64,000 nt of DNA from Eleusine coracana subsp. coracana (lineage: Eukaryota; Streptophyta; Magnoliopsida; Poales; Poaceae), in the NCBI GenBank assembly GCA_032690845.1, contig CM064423.1, positions 31,766,044 through 31,830,043 on the forward strand, in the 5' to 3' direction. Position numbers and translations under genes: made by a program. Numbering within the stretch: position 1 is the stretch's first letter; every line of letters starts with the position of its first letter. Below the pieces are notes generated by a model. It saw nothing but the letters and a program-made list of their open reading frames with translations, was not told where the DNA came from and searched no databases. Of this stretch, positions 34,959-46,756 are shown in pieces.

Positions 34959-35053
34959 TTTGCAGTCTCTCCTGGAAAAGTGCCCTCAAAGGTGTTTTTA
35001 ATGAATTCTTCAACTCCGTCCTGCCAAGCCTGATCTCTTTGTTTCAACAGCAT

Positions 35054-36136
35054 TTAACTCCGATCTTTCCCGGCCGCCATCAATGAAATTAAAGCCAAAT
35101 TAAAGGAACTAATTAACAAATTCCTGAAACAGGAGAAAAGGTTGTAGATGGCAGACTAATAAACAAATGATCCAAACTACTCTCCTAAAAAAATAAAACT
35201 ACTTAGATTAACTAATTTGCCAATAAGCCCCAATCACAAAAAGTATTAGAAGATATCAACCTTATCGATGGCGCCTGTTCCGAGATGCGAGGTGCGGGAC
35301 AAAGCCGGCATCCACAATCCTAGCCGTGCGCGTCCCAGGCGAGCGTACTAGAAGATCACCAATAGGTCGGGCCGTGTAAGCTACAGTCTTCCCACCGTCT
35401 AATACCTTGGCCGCATCACCAGCGACTGTTCTAAGGTGGAGCCAACACTGACTGATGACTTTGGAGCTAAGGACGGACTGGGGGCCCTAGGCTGGTATTA
35501 AGCAAAGGAAAAAAAATCCTATTTCCCTCCTGCCTGGTATGAGTCATATACTCCCTCTAGATCTGTAATGCAACTCATTTTAGACAACATTTAGCATAAC
35601 AATGAGTGATTAATTAGATGATGGTTTTCCATCCCTGCCATTAAATAGAGTTTCTGTTCCATTCTTTTCAACAGTAACTCGTTGTTTGACTTGGCTATCT
35701 ACTCAGCTCTCAAGACTGCAGGTCACGAGCTCAATTCCTTGCACCCGCATTCTGCTTCTATTGTTTCGTTGTTAAACTTTGCATGGTTCTGTATATCCAT
35801 GGCACTCTTTTTTCCTAATTTCACGCTTGTATTTTCTATTTACCACGCGTGGAGCGTGCATGGTGCACAAGCTTTTTTTCCTTCTGCTATGCATGCCGCT
35901 AGACTTATTTTTTCACGCATGCACGGATTATGTTATTTTTCTTTTGTTGTGCATGCCGCCAGACTCCATGGAGGTTTTCCCATCATCGCTTAAAGTTTTG
36001 AGCTGACTTCTTTTATGCGGTAATTATAGTCGGATAGAGAAGAGCTCTAGAACCAAATTGAACATCAAATCCAACCCAATGAACTTGATTTTTATCCTGG
36101 CTGACGCACAAGTCGCTGATAGCTAACCTAATGAAT
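35054..36136. other. Gene-poor stretch
   Basis: No gene supported. Short frames at 35682-36006 are rich in Phe, Leu and Cys and look non-coding. A short direct repeat (GCATGCCGC.AGACT) occurs at 35890 and 35953. Confidence 0.5.
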
Positions 36137-36452
36137 GGTCCGGGTCTGTTCGTTTCTTGGGGTCTAAATTTTATTTTTATCATATAAATCCCTTGAACGC
36201 TAAATACATGGAATTAATATAAACTAAATATAAAACTAATTACACAGTTGGCTGCTAATTTATGAGAGAAATCTATTAAGCTTAATTAAGTCATCATTAG
36301 AGGATGTTTACTATAACATCATATTATCTAATCATGGTCTAATTAGTCTTAATAGATTCGTCTCGTCATTTAGAGGGTGGTTTATGGACTAGGTTTTGTT
36401 AGCAACCTATATTTAGTACTTCTAATTAGTATCTTAATATTCGATGGGACGG
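36137..36452. mobile_element. MITE of a common grass type
   Basis: The segment starts near GGTCCGGGTCTGTTCG and ends near CGATGGGAC. It has the internal signature of an abundant grass MITE family, with CTAATTAGTCTTAATAGATT then CGTCTCG, and an inverted half (AAGCTTAATTAAGTCATCATTAG) upstream. Terminal repeats are degenerate, so ends are approximate. Confidence 0.5.
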
Positions 36453-37962
36453 GTCAATTTCCTAAAATGAGTTGAATCCAGTCCCATAGCATGACTTCGG
36501 TCAATCCTGGTCCCATCGCTTGACTTTGCTCAATTCCGGTCTCATGGCCCTATGCGGAGTAATGATAGCAGTTGTGAATACACATGTTGCATCGAGTAAT
36601 AGTAGCAGTTGTGAATGGTCATGTTGCTTGACTCAAATTGAGGCGAGCGGCACCGCCAATGTCGAAATTGACTGGCTCCCCTAGCCCTGCGTTGCAATGG
36701 ATTCGCCAGTCTACGAACTTGTGTTTACGTGTTCTTGGTAGTTGTCCTTTTGATTCTAGCTACTAAAACTATGAACTTGTTTATATTTCTCTTGTGGTAC
36801 CCAAATGGCGTGATTCCTTTTTCCCATATTATTAGACAACTAGTATCTGCTATCACATGGATCAATTCACATCATGAAAATCCAGTTTGATCTTACTTTT
36901 GTCCGAACCGTGCACAAACCCTCCATAGAAGTGTGTTTTGCTACATGATGCGCAAACACATTCAGATATCTAACAAAATGCACAAGCTCAATCTTGATGC
37001 CCGAGCTCTTCCATTAAGGCCACTCTCATTGCATAGTTTCATCTTGCACATTTCAATAGTGCCATGTCAGCTTTAGAATTTTTATTCTATAGATGAAACA
37101 GTCTTTCTCAATGCACAACTTCATTTCATGATTATTTCATGACTAGGATTGGTCAATGCATGTTAAACTTTATGCTGTCAATGGTAGCTTCAATTGAGTT
37201 TCATACATATGAAATAGTCAAAAATGAGTTCATCCCTTTGAAACTCATTTGCCTAGTTTCATATTAATTACTCTGTCATGTTATCACTTTTACTGATGTG
37301 ACACATCATTTAATACAAATAAAACCCCAACTGAGACTAGCCACATTTTGGCATCCTTCTTCAAAGCACAAAGATACGTTACGATCTACCCCCTTCGTCC
37401 AACACAGAAACCAAGGAAAAGAATCAGGTTGTGTGCGTTCGCATGGTTTGTGGACCACGCACGACAGCATCGCTGAGCCATGCATTGAGACTGGGTATGC
37501 TGGCTGATGAGTCATGCGCATGCGCTCAAGAATTGTCGTCGAAGGGAGCAGGGCTAGTTAGTAGATCACTCGATAACGCTGGTGCAGCTACGTAATACTT
37601 CTCTCCGTCCATGTATATAGTGCATATTATAGCTGCTACCACAGAGACCAATGAAAAAACTATCGTTTATAACTCTGCATGCAACTCCGAGGCACTCACT
37701 TCATTTACTAGGCTAAATAGCCAGGCGCTAATTAATTTGCATCCCAATTTCACATCGTGGCCGCATCCTCAAGCCAACCACCATGCACTAATTAATTTGC
37801 ATGCAATCTGACCTCGCTGTCTCCTGCATGCATGCGACAGGCGCTTATTTACTTCTGCTCAAGACCAACGGCCGCACACAAATAATTAGGAGCCCAACCG
37901 TAATGCGCACAATATTTGTGGAAAACTCGCTGTGTATATGTGAATGGAGGGAAATTGTACAT
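36453..37962. other. Gene-poor stretch
   Basis: No gene supported on either strand; only short, low-complexity frames. The short motif CACTAATTAATTTGCATGC-like occurs twice near 37730-37805 (GCGCTAATTAATTTGCATCC and GCACTAATTAATTTGCATGC), a small local duplication. Confidence 0.5.
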
Positions 37963-39879
37963 ACTACTAGTAGAAGGCTATGGGTGCAGATGCACCCACT
38001 CCAAATTGAAAAATCAACAATAGGTCTTTTATTTTTACCATGTATGCACCCTAGGCTGACTCCAACAAGAAGAGGCAACTACGTGAGCCAAATCCAGCTT
38101 TGCCTCATGTGTACGGTGACTAAAAAAAGCAATTTTTTGTGATGTATCCAACTATCTGAGAGATAAATCCCACCATGCACTGATGCCCTCATAGATTTTC
38201 CTACCAGGAGAGAGGAAATCCAACTTTACCTCACCTCTCTCCTCACAATATGCAAAATGCCTACTCGTTTGCCTCTTCTGTTGGAGCTTGGTTTGGTGAT
38301 GCACATTGTAAATTGAGATGCATATTTGGCCCTATTTTTATTGCATATTTGGCAATGGTTGCACGATTGACCCTATTTTATTGCATATTTGGTCCTATTT
38401 TTACAATGAATAGGATGAATCATGCAATTCGTTTCCAAAAACCAGGATCAAATGTGCAAACCTTAAAAGAGGGTCAAACGTGCAATGGACTTGAAAATAG
38501 GATCATTTGCGCAACTATCTGATGCAAAAACTAGCAAAGAGAGAAATTATCATATTGCTTCTAATAAATGTAGCCTTCCCTTCTCAAAATACCCACTTAC
38601 TTTAAATTAAATTAGAAGAAATTTGCACATTTGGATGTTTTCACAAAAAAAAAGTTATTATGAAGCCCTCCATATATGGCCCACTGATATGTGGGCTCCG
38701 GTAGTCGACGCCGGGTTGTTCACGGTTCACCTGTTTCTTCCTCAGTTCTTTTTCTTGTTGTACTTTTCTCTATTTTTTTATTCGTAATAAAAACATTGAA
38801 CTTGTATAAATTTCTCATATGGTGTCGGAATCACTTCATTCTTTTTCCTGAATTCATATGAAACTTTTATCTATCTCGGAGCTCTTCCATATGAGCACTT
38901 TGTTTCACTTTCTCAAAGTAGAGAGATATGCCCTATTCTCTTGATTTGATCTTAGATTGGGCCCTGTTATGGTACCTCTATCACCTCCTAATAAGAGGTA
39001 AGACTTCAATTCAATCACATCCCTTGATGTTTAGAGAGACAAATAGGAAAGGTAATAATGAGACTATGTTGATCTATAACCATTCCAGCATTCTGCTTTT
39101 CTAACTAAAAAATCATATAGAAATTATTTATGAAATATATAAACTATATTCTTTTGCATTGTGATAGATATCATCTATGAGTATACAAAATTTTATCTTC
39201 AAATTCAAATGGTACAAAGAGAAACAAAAAAGAAATTTGAATGATGGGGTAGATTGCACCAACTTAAATTGTTTAGGGGACTAAATTGAGCCAAGATTTT
39301 GTTTGGGGACTAATATGAACAAAATGGATTGTTCCGGGGAGTAAAATGGACTTGTCCCAAAAAAGAAAAACTTTCAGCCTTCCATTTTTTTATGACATAC
39401 GTTGAAGTTCTACTCAGCATACAATGACAGGTGGGCTTGAATTTATGCGGTCCCATGTTTCAGTGTGTTAGCATATCAGACACCAAGCATGCTAGTATGA
39501 GAAAAGGTGCCTCTTGACCTCACGCCCGTATTAGGGGCGCACTCCTGTTTTCGCCATGCTCAAACCCTTGCTCTTGCCGCTCGTCACGCTCAACTGCCAT
39601 GGCATCCACGGAGGACTCGAGTGAGGCTACTAGCAACCGGAACCTCCGCACCCTCTCCTCCCGGCGTCGACAGTATGTTCCTACCCATGTTCTACCATTT
39701 CCGTACAATTTTAGGGTTTTTTCATTTACTCAATATCTCTGTGATTCTCGATAGATCTCGACTGTTTTAAGCCAATATTGGTACTATTTGTGCTTCAATT
39801 AAGTTATTGAGTCGTTATATCGCTATTTCTTGAATGGGGATTTTTTTTACTATTTATCGACTCTTTACAGACCGGCGGT

Positions 39880-40484
39880 TTGTATTCTTCCATGGCTCGA
39901 GCGCACCGCGGTGAGTCGCACTCATCTTCGCCGAAGCGCGTCCACGGTGCTCTGGCGCCAGTCATCTCGGTGGCAGTGCAGGAGGAGGAGGTGGTGGTCG
40001 TCCTGGTGGCAGTGAAGGAGGAGGAGGAGTTTGTCCTGGTGGTGGCAGAGGAGGAGGAGATTGTCTCGGCGGTGGCAGAGGAGGAGGAGGAGGAGGCGGC
40101 GGTCATCCCAGCGGTAGCGAAGAAGGAGGAGGAGGAGGTAGTCCCAATGGCGGTAGAGGAGAGGAGGAGGTCGTCCTAACGCCAGCGTAGGAGGAGAAGG
40201 TGGTCGTCCCGGAGGCAGCGAAGGAGGAGGAGGAGGAGGTCGTTCAGGTGGCGATAGAGGATGAGGAGTAGGCACCGCTGGAGGAGGTCATCAACGTGAC
40301 CATTCCTTTCCGATGCACCCCCTCTGGCAAGTGCAGCTACCAGTGCTCGGTCTGTAACAACAACCAGGAGTACGGCTCCAATATGGCGGTTGTCATGCAC
40401 TTGTCCCGGATCATCAGCAACCCCGTCAATGCGAGGAGGTCCGACGTCTTCGAGCTGCACCGCAAGATTGCTCGGGTGGACTGA
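39880..40484 (+). pseudogene. Glu/Val low-complexity ORF with Cys-rich C-terminal frame
   Basis: The frame 39880-40179 is built on imperfect GAGGAG repeats encoding runs of Glu and Val (AVAEEEEEEAAVIPAVAKKE). After stops, a second frame at 40296-40484 encodes CTPSGKCSYQCSVC, with four Cys in a zinc-ribbon-like spacing, then HLSRIISNPVNARRSDVFEL. I do not recognise the family. The repeat reads as open in several frames on both strands, so only the Cys-rich end has any claim to be coding. Confidence 0.3.
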
Positions 40485-40845
40485 TGAGTCCCCTCCTCGT
40501 CATCATTGCTCGCCTCTGTGGATGCTCGTCATCTCCTCCTCATTCTCTAGCTAGTTTCAAGTCTAGTCGTCGTTGCTTTTAATTTTCTTTCTTTCTTTGT
40601 ACTAGTATATTTGTGTTGAACACTTCTGATCAAGTTTTATTGACCTCGTAGTTGAACTTAATGAACTGTGTTAGTATGTGAATATACTATGTGTTCTGAT
40701 CGTCATCCCCTCATCGCCGATGTATGTTTGGGTCAAAATTGGTGTTTTTTACATATTTAATTGTGGCGAAGCTAGAGAAAAATCAAGAGGAGGAGGCACC
40801 TAGCTGCTAGCTCTATCTAGCTGGAGCAAAATCAAGGGGGTGCTA

Positions 40846-42245
40846 TGTTGGCACCGAAATTTGACCGGTCTTAGTGGACAGCCGCACGGAGTTAGAATCG
40901 GCCAAAGTAAATGGAGTTCAATGGTCGAAGAGAATAAAATGGGCCCATTAGGGCTGTTTTTGTCTTCGTTTATCTTTAGTTTACATTTAATTTAGAAATA
41001 AATCATAGTCGGTTTGTTTAAGAGGCCTGACCGAGTCGGGTCAGAATCCCTTGCATGGGGTTATAAATATGTACTAGGGTCTGTACAGAAAAAAGGACAC
41101 TTTTCGTTCAATACAACTCGGCGCATCGCCAAACGTTTTCTCGATGACATCCTCGTCTCGCGCGGGCTGCATCGGCTCCAATCTCGACGAGAGACTTGGA
41201 TTAGTCACCCTCGGTAATTTCATCGACTTCAGCTAGTACTTTCTTATTAAGTTGATATTCTAGTTGTTATCTTTAAAATTGCTAGTTATCCGATAATTAG
41301 GTCTTTATTTGGTTTGTATTATTGACTTAAATTGTATTACTGTCTCGGTTAGGTTCGATCTTATGCGATTTCTGTCAATTTCATAAGCTGGGTTTTAGAT
41401 CTATTATTCGAGTCACTCGATCGGTCCTATCTATAATTAGATTAAATCTAGCTTTTTTGTTCGTGTTTGAACACTATCTCGACTAAGTTCGATCTGTTCG
41501 AATCAGCAAGGCTACATCGACTTTGATCTCTTGCTAGGCCGATAAGGTTAGATTCGATCTGCTTATAGGGTGAATCGATAGAGTTATGTTGGGATTTTTA
41601 TCTGATAGGTTATCATGGTTCAATCGACTTCCTGGTATTTTGCCTATTTTATTGCCGTATATTAGAAGTCAATTGCTCCCTTTTGTTTGACAGAATTAGA
41701 TCTGTGAATTTGAGGCATATTTGCAATACTACTATCAGATCTATCGATTTAGCACCTATCACTGGGCAGAGCTCCGCACATGATTATTATATTTCTATCG
41801 ACTCTCGCCCATCGACTTACTTTCATCGACAGATCAAGTTTATGCACCTTTACTGTAGATCTATCGACTTTAAATCTATTGTATCAACCTGACCAGTTAT
41901 TGTACGAATACAGTGGATTTATCGACTCTGGCCTAATGCTCTAATTTCTTATCAGTATTAATGATTTATAATTGCATATTTAATTAAATTTGTCGATAAG
42001 CCGATATAATCAGTCGATTAGTTTATATTCTCTTATGTTTTATTCCCACAATAGCATCGGCTGGTTTCATGAACAGTGACCATAGGCTTTCTTCATCGGC
42101 CTGTCCTAGGCCAGTGACCCGTGGAATTTGACTGTTTGTCTCTTTGTCGATTTGTAGGGAAAATCAACTGGCACATCTTGATTTCCGTATTGAGCCTGGA
42201 GCTAAGCAGATCTCCCAGGTCACGCGTATGATTTTTGCGTCAACA
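40846..42245 (+). mobile_element. Gypsy-type solo LTR
   Basis: This 1400-base segment begins TGTTGGCACCG and ends GCGTCAACA. Flanks are TGCTA (40841-40845) and TGCTG (42246-42250), a target duplication with one change. A TATA box TATAAATA is at 41062-41069. The interior is rich in TATCGACT-type motifs. There is no adjacent primer site or internal region, so it is a solo LTR. Confidence 0.75.
41062..41069 (+). promoter_or_regulatory. TATA box of the gypsy solo LTR
   Basis: TATAAATA about 215 bases into the LTR, followed by a TTCAATACAACTCGGCGC leader. Confidence 0.5.
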
Positions 42246-42257
42246 TGCTGCTAGCGA

Positions 42258-42403
42258 AGGGCCTGTTTGTCTCATGGCCAGATCACATAATAATCTAGAT
42301 TATAGGTGTTGTATTATATAATCAGCCTGTTTGTTTCACTCCTGGATTATATAATCCAGATTATATAATCTGCGTGGATTATAATCTAAAATAAACAGGC
42401 CCT
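42258..42403. mobile_element. 146-bp MITE with terminal inverted repeats
   Basis: AGGGCCTGTTT at 42258-42268 is inverted as AAACAGGCCCT at 42393-42403. The interior is AT-rich and itself palindromic (GGATTATATAATCC). This is the general form of Tourist- or hAT-type grass MITEs. I cannot define a clean target duplication. Confidence 0.75.
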
Positions 42404-43344
42404 AACTAGCTAGATGTTGTTTTTTATTGTTTTCTTGGGTGCTAATATGGTGAAAAATATAGGACTATAACTGATTTTTTCATTTTGTTGCGGGTGTATT
42501 TGCACCCACTAGCTATAAGGTAGCTTCGTCCATGTTTACTTTTGTCTGCAAGTGATTCAAAACAACGCCAAATAATTCAAAACTAATCAGTTGCTTTCAA
42601 TCACATTGTTCTATGCAAAACAATGTCAAATAATTCAAAAAAAATTCTTTTTCACGAAGGCATCAAAAGTTTTTACATATGTACTTGTTAGTGTTGCTTG
42701 AAAGGTTTTAGTGGTTATTAGCATCAAAGAAGTTTTTACTAATCTCAAATGGTTATTAGTGTTGCTTGAAGGTTCCTTGACTTTCAAACGACTGAAACAT
42801 AGCAAGGTTTGAGTTTTTATTACTAGATGGAACATTCCCCTCAAACTTTTTTACGCGCGTGGGTGAATTTTTTTCGTGAGCCTGCCTAATTCAACTCAAT
42901 CATTTCAAACTAATGTGGTTCGGTCTCCTAGAGCCACCTACCCAAAACTCATAGTGCCATCACAAAAGGAGAAAACTCACAGCCGCTGCTACCTTTTTGC
43001 AAGGAGAGATGGCTGCTTGAAGCGCGGCGTTGCTCTGAGCACTAACCGCGCGACTTCTTCAACCATGACTATCTCCAACAACTGATCCAGCGATGATGGT
43101 GTAGCCACGAGTCATCGGTGAGGTGGTGAAGAAGATCACATTGATTCATCATGCGAACGGTGAGTAACTTGCACTGAAGTTTATTACTTGCACTTGCTAT
43201 AGTATGCACTAGTACTCCTCCATACATAAAATATTTTCCTTCAGCCCACACATATGTTCACTTTTTGGTTAGTTAATAAACACAGACATGTCTACATTTT
43301 TTTTAGCCAAAGACTTAAGTCATGGATCCAAACATGCACCTCCT

Positions 43345-43411
43345 TATAAAATTTAGTTGGCTAAACTTTAGTTGCCTAAAGTTTAGCCAATTAGAGGATC
43401 CAAACAGGGCC
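43345..43411. repeat. MITE-like palindrome
   Basis: TTGGCTAAACTTTAG and CTAAAGTTTAGCCAA form a near-perfect inverted repeat, followed by GGATCCAAACAGGGCC, a common end of grass Harbinger/Tourist-like MITEs. Probably a truncated copy. Confidence 0.5.
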
Positions 43412-43476
43412 GTATACCACAGCTTAGACGTCAAGATGCCCCTAGTATTGATAGTATTTATGTACACATGCGCAGC

Positions 43477-43498
43477 CCCCCCCCCCCCCCCCCCCCCC
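43477..43498. repeat. Poly-C run
   Basis: About 22 C in a row; length is unreliable in most sequencing data. Confidence 0.9.
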
Positions 43499-43579
43499 GC
43501 CCCATTGACTGGTGAAAGTTGGACTGTAGTAGTTGAATGTCGTGGAAGAAACAGGGAAGATTGAACCATTGAGACTAGT

Positions 43580-43930
43580 ATGGGCAAGGATAAACTAACA
43601 TTTCAAGCCTTCGCATCAATCAAACAACAGCTTAATTTTGGAATGTGGGACTACATGTACTACAAGAAGAGAAATGGAAATAGCTCAGCAACTCTTGAGC
43701 AATTGGATTTCCAAGATGATGTTGAACAGATGCTTGATTACATGGCTACCGAGAAGAAAGTCAGGATGTTATTGACAACATGTGATCAAGCAGATAATTG
43801 AGAGGATAGCATTACACCCCTGAAACGAGTGAGGGAGTCCAAGTCTGATGATGATGATGATAGTCTTGGTGATGAGAATGTTGATGCTTACAAAGTTTGG
43901 CTTCAGGAGCAAGGATCTGATACAGGTATA
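43580..43930 (+). pseudogene. Possible MULE transposase N-terminal fragment
   Basis: The frame 43580-43801 encodes FGMWDYMYYKKRNGNSSATL and DDVEQMLDYMATEKKVRMLL, followed after a stop by VTPLKRVRESKSDDDDDSL and YKVWLQEQGSD. The pattern of a YYxKR strand, a D-V-E-M segment and a KKVRL-type strand recalls the N-terminal region of plant Mutator-like transposases. No catalytic DDE domain is in reach because a gypsy LTR starts at 43997. Identification is tentative. Confidence 0.35.
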
Positions 43931-43996
43931 CATGTTCTTCTTGTACTTCACAAACCTCATGTAAACTACATTTTTTCTCCAATTTTATATAGTCCT

Positions 43997-46756
43997 TGTT
44001 GGCGTTTGCTACGCTCTAAAGATAAAATCAATTAATTCTGCAAGCGTACGGAACACCATTGTAGTATTTCACCCAAAAGTAATCCAGGGTATCGTATTCC
44101 TCCTCAGGGAAGCAAGGCGTAAGAGTATCAAGAGTTAACAATCTTATGTCTATAAGGAAATCACCAACCAAACCACGACAATGATGAAGATAATGAGTGG
44201 GTAGTATGGTGGACGCATCATGTTGGCGTTTGCTACGCTCTAAAGATAAAATCAATTAATTTCACAAGTGCACGGAACACCATTGTAGCATTTCACCCGG
44301 GAGTATTCTAGGATATCATATTTCTCCTCAGGGAAGCAAGGCGTAAGAGTATCAAGAGTTAACAATCTTATGTCTATAAGGAAATCACCAACCAAACCAC
44401 AGCAAGGATGAAGATAATGAGTGGGTAGTTGAAAGACCGAGAAGGCGACCAGAGGGGGGTGAATGGGAGCCAATCAAAATTCTTTACAAGAACTTGGCCT
44501 ATGTCCCAATTACAACCCAAGCCAACCTCTAAACCGATCACCAGGGCCACACACACCAACTTGTGATGTGCCCACCCTAGGAGTAATCAACAACAGCAGT
44601 GGAATATAGCGGAAACAAAGGAGAGTAGCAAAGACTTGACACGGTCAAAGAATAGACTCAAAACAGGTTACTGGACAATCATCGGCAGTGCCAATCACTG
44701 GCATCGGCAGTGCCGATTGGTACTATCGATAGTGCCGATCATGTCCATCGACAGTGCCGATGCGGGGTTCGGACCTAAGCCACTAGTAGTGCCGGTCGTG
44801 GCATTGGCAGTGCTGATTCGAGTTCTGACCCACCGACAGTGCCGGTCCAGGTGATCGGCAGTGCCGATCGACCCCCGATAGAACAAAAAACTGTCACGAT
44901 TTTCCCCCAAATCTCTCCAAAACTCAACCAAATGATCTTCAAAACATGCAATTTTTGGACCAGCCAATCCTCAACACATCACGACCCTAGTTTAAGAAGA
45001 TCTACTCAATTAGCTCAAGGAATCATCACGAATTTCAGATCTTGTGCCAAGAACATCAAAAAGGGGAAACTTTAGAAATCCTTCAAATCGAAGGTGCTAG
45101 AGCTCTTCATTTGGTCAAGGACCCATGAAGGATTGTTCTAGCTCATCATAGCACTAAGATCCCCAAGAATTCTGCCTTAAAACTCACTCAAAAATGAGAT
45201 AAAAAAATTCCCACCAAAATAGCTCTGAAAATAGAGAAAAAGAGAATTTCGAGATTTAGGGAGAGAGGAAGATGTTGAGCACGAAAATAACTTTCATATC
45301 ATAGAAACATGCTTACAAGATCCATGGATACAAGGCTAGGAAGCCACCCTCTTCCTCCCACTATTTGGAAGAGAAAGAGATGTCTCTCACACACCCTCTC
45401 CTCTCCTCAAAAACATGAAGTCCTGTCCTAGCACTTTTAATAAATTCCTAACAAAGCTAATGAGAAGAGGCACCTCTCCTTATATAGGCCTAGGGTCCAA
45501 GAAAACTCTACACTTGACCTGTAACTCATTGCCACGTACCACCAGGGGCAAATCCGTCCAACTCTTTTTCTTTCGCCCGAATGCCATCGAGCCCTTCACA
45601 ACTTTGCTTTGCCTCGATGCAAGCTCCACGATGGTGCCACGTGCACCTCCAATCGCCGCCACCGGTTTTAAGGCCCAAACCGGGAAATCGCCTTGCACGC
45701 TTCTCAATGCATAACTTCTTGATCTTAACGCATGTCACCTCATCCCGTGATCCTCCTCGTCATCAAGTCTCTCCCGCCTCCGGTCCATTGGAAGCCTCTA
45801 CTTGCACTGACGCCGGATCACCTTTGACTTGGTCAACCTTGCTGCCTTGATCACCACCCACAGTTTTGAGGCTCAACCGTGAAACTGTCCATGCTTCTTG
45901 CCTCTCCACGTGTACGGTGTGGATCACCCTTGACTTCACCCGGCCTCCTTATCGTCCGGCCCCAAGTGTCCTACTTGTGCCCGATCCTCTCGCCGTTGAC
46001 CACCAAGATGACTCCTGTGACATTGACATCATGAGACGAGCAAACACATTTCCCATCTCTGCAAACTCTCCAACATCCTCACCAACTTTGGTTAGTCAAA
46101 ACCATGACATGCACAAACTCATGCACTCCCCAGATTCCCGCATTTCAACTGAAACACCAAACTCAACCAATGTTAATTGCTCATCACATATTACAAACCA
46201 TGGCAAATATCCACATGGTTTCTCAGTAGTATGGTGGACGCATCAAGAGAAGACCACACTACTAGTATTTAAAAGAGAAAAGTACACCTAGTTGGGAGGA
46301 CAATGATTCAAGTTGGATTTCCCTTGTAATGACGTTCTAAAATTTTCAAGACAAGTGTTAAGTGTTGCTTCTAGAGCTGCACCATTTACTAGCGATTCTA
46401 CAACTCACATTTTGTTCACTTTCGGGCACGAAAATGATCCACTAATATGGGTCGGTAACTAACCTCTGTACTAGTGGGTACGCTATCACTAGATAACCCT
46501 ACTTGAGACTTCCCGAACATGGTGGATTACTAAAGGGACGGACAGGGCTGTCACCACCTGCCGCCTACCAAACAGCCCGTGTTGACGAATGCATAACCAG
46601 CTAGCATTTACATAGGCACCACGCCTACATTCACACTAGACATTGTTCCATAGATCTTTGCGGAAGAACAGCTAGGAAATAACTAAGTCTAAAACCCTTA
46701 CTCAGAACGGTGACTCAATTAAGCCCTGTTAGCACTTCCCAAGTGCCCCTTTTATA
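43997..46756 (-). repeat. Gypsy LTR on the minus strand with duplicated end
   Basis: The segment starts TGTTGGCGTTTGCTACGC, the reverse complement of an LTR end of the B/C type, and includes the inverse of the GTGAAATGCTACAATGG and GGTGGTGACAGCCC blocks (46545-46570). Its terminal 224 bases are present twice (43997-44220, and 44221-44429 continued at 46231-46245). The second copy is split by a Copia-1 solo LTR. The far boundary near 46756 is approximate. Confidence 0.6.
44430..46225 (-). mobile_element. Copia-1 family solo LTR (minus strand)
   Basis: This 1796-base LTR reads on the plus strand from TGAAAGACCGAGAAGG to GGTTTCTCA, the reverse complement of the Copia-1 LTR. It is flanked by a perfect target duplication GTAGT at 44425-44429 and 46226-46230. 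The TATATAAGG box (inverse, near 45480) and the CGGCAGTGCCG palindromes (44690-44870) are retained. Confidence 0.92.

Larger units (their letters stand above)
29664..35053 (-). pseudogene. CACTA (En/Spm) TNP2-like transposase, broken
   Basis: Read right to left, the coding region begins at 35053 with the transposase-associated zinc-binding domain (GVEEFIKNTF, CPCTRCGYM). It continues at 34761 (GCKEATKVSFIVRL), is interrupted by a solo LTR at 32628-34298, resumes with CEESRW, RYFPLIPRLQSLYM, and RNVRLGLASDGFNPFGM then WPVLLIPYNLPPWLC, all classic TNP2 blocks. Further on come KHSYMGHHHFLP (31960), HLPVHLAWEAKYGGAVCYKW with EGYLSEECLTFC (DUF4218-like, 30759-31544) and FECDWFDV with DKYGIVNIDTS (DUF4216-like, 30120-30509). 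Stops and frameshifts separate the blocks. A 65-bp tandem duplication at 34829-34958 breaks the N-terminal domain. The terminal CACTA repeats are not found, so the outer limits of the transposon are unknown. Confidence 0.9.
37976..42515. mobile_element. Possible 4.5-kb element bounded by inverted hairpin ends
   Basis: The left end has a hairpin GGGTGCAGATGCACCC at 37982-37997, followed by ACTCCAAATTGAAAAATC. The right end has a hairpin GGGTGTATTTGCACCC at 42492-42507, preceded by GATTTTTTCATTTTG. The reverse complement of the left end aligns with the right end over about 40 bases with several changes. They could be terminal inverted repeats of one element or two separate elements in opposite orientation. 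No transposase is visible. The gypsy solo LTR and a MITE lie inside. Confidence 0.35.

Noticed and set aside
39922..40275. Minus-strand Pro/Leu/Arg-rich protein
   Set aside because: It is the antisense of GAG repeats; all frames of such a repeat are open.
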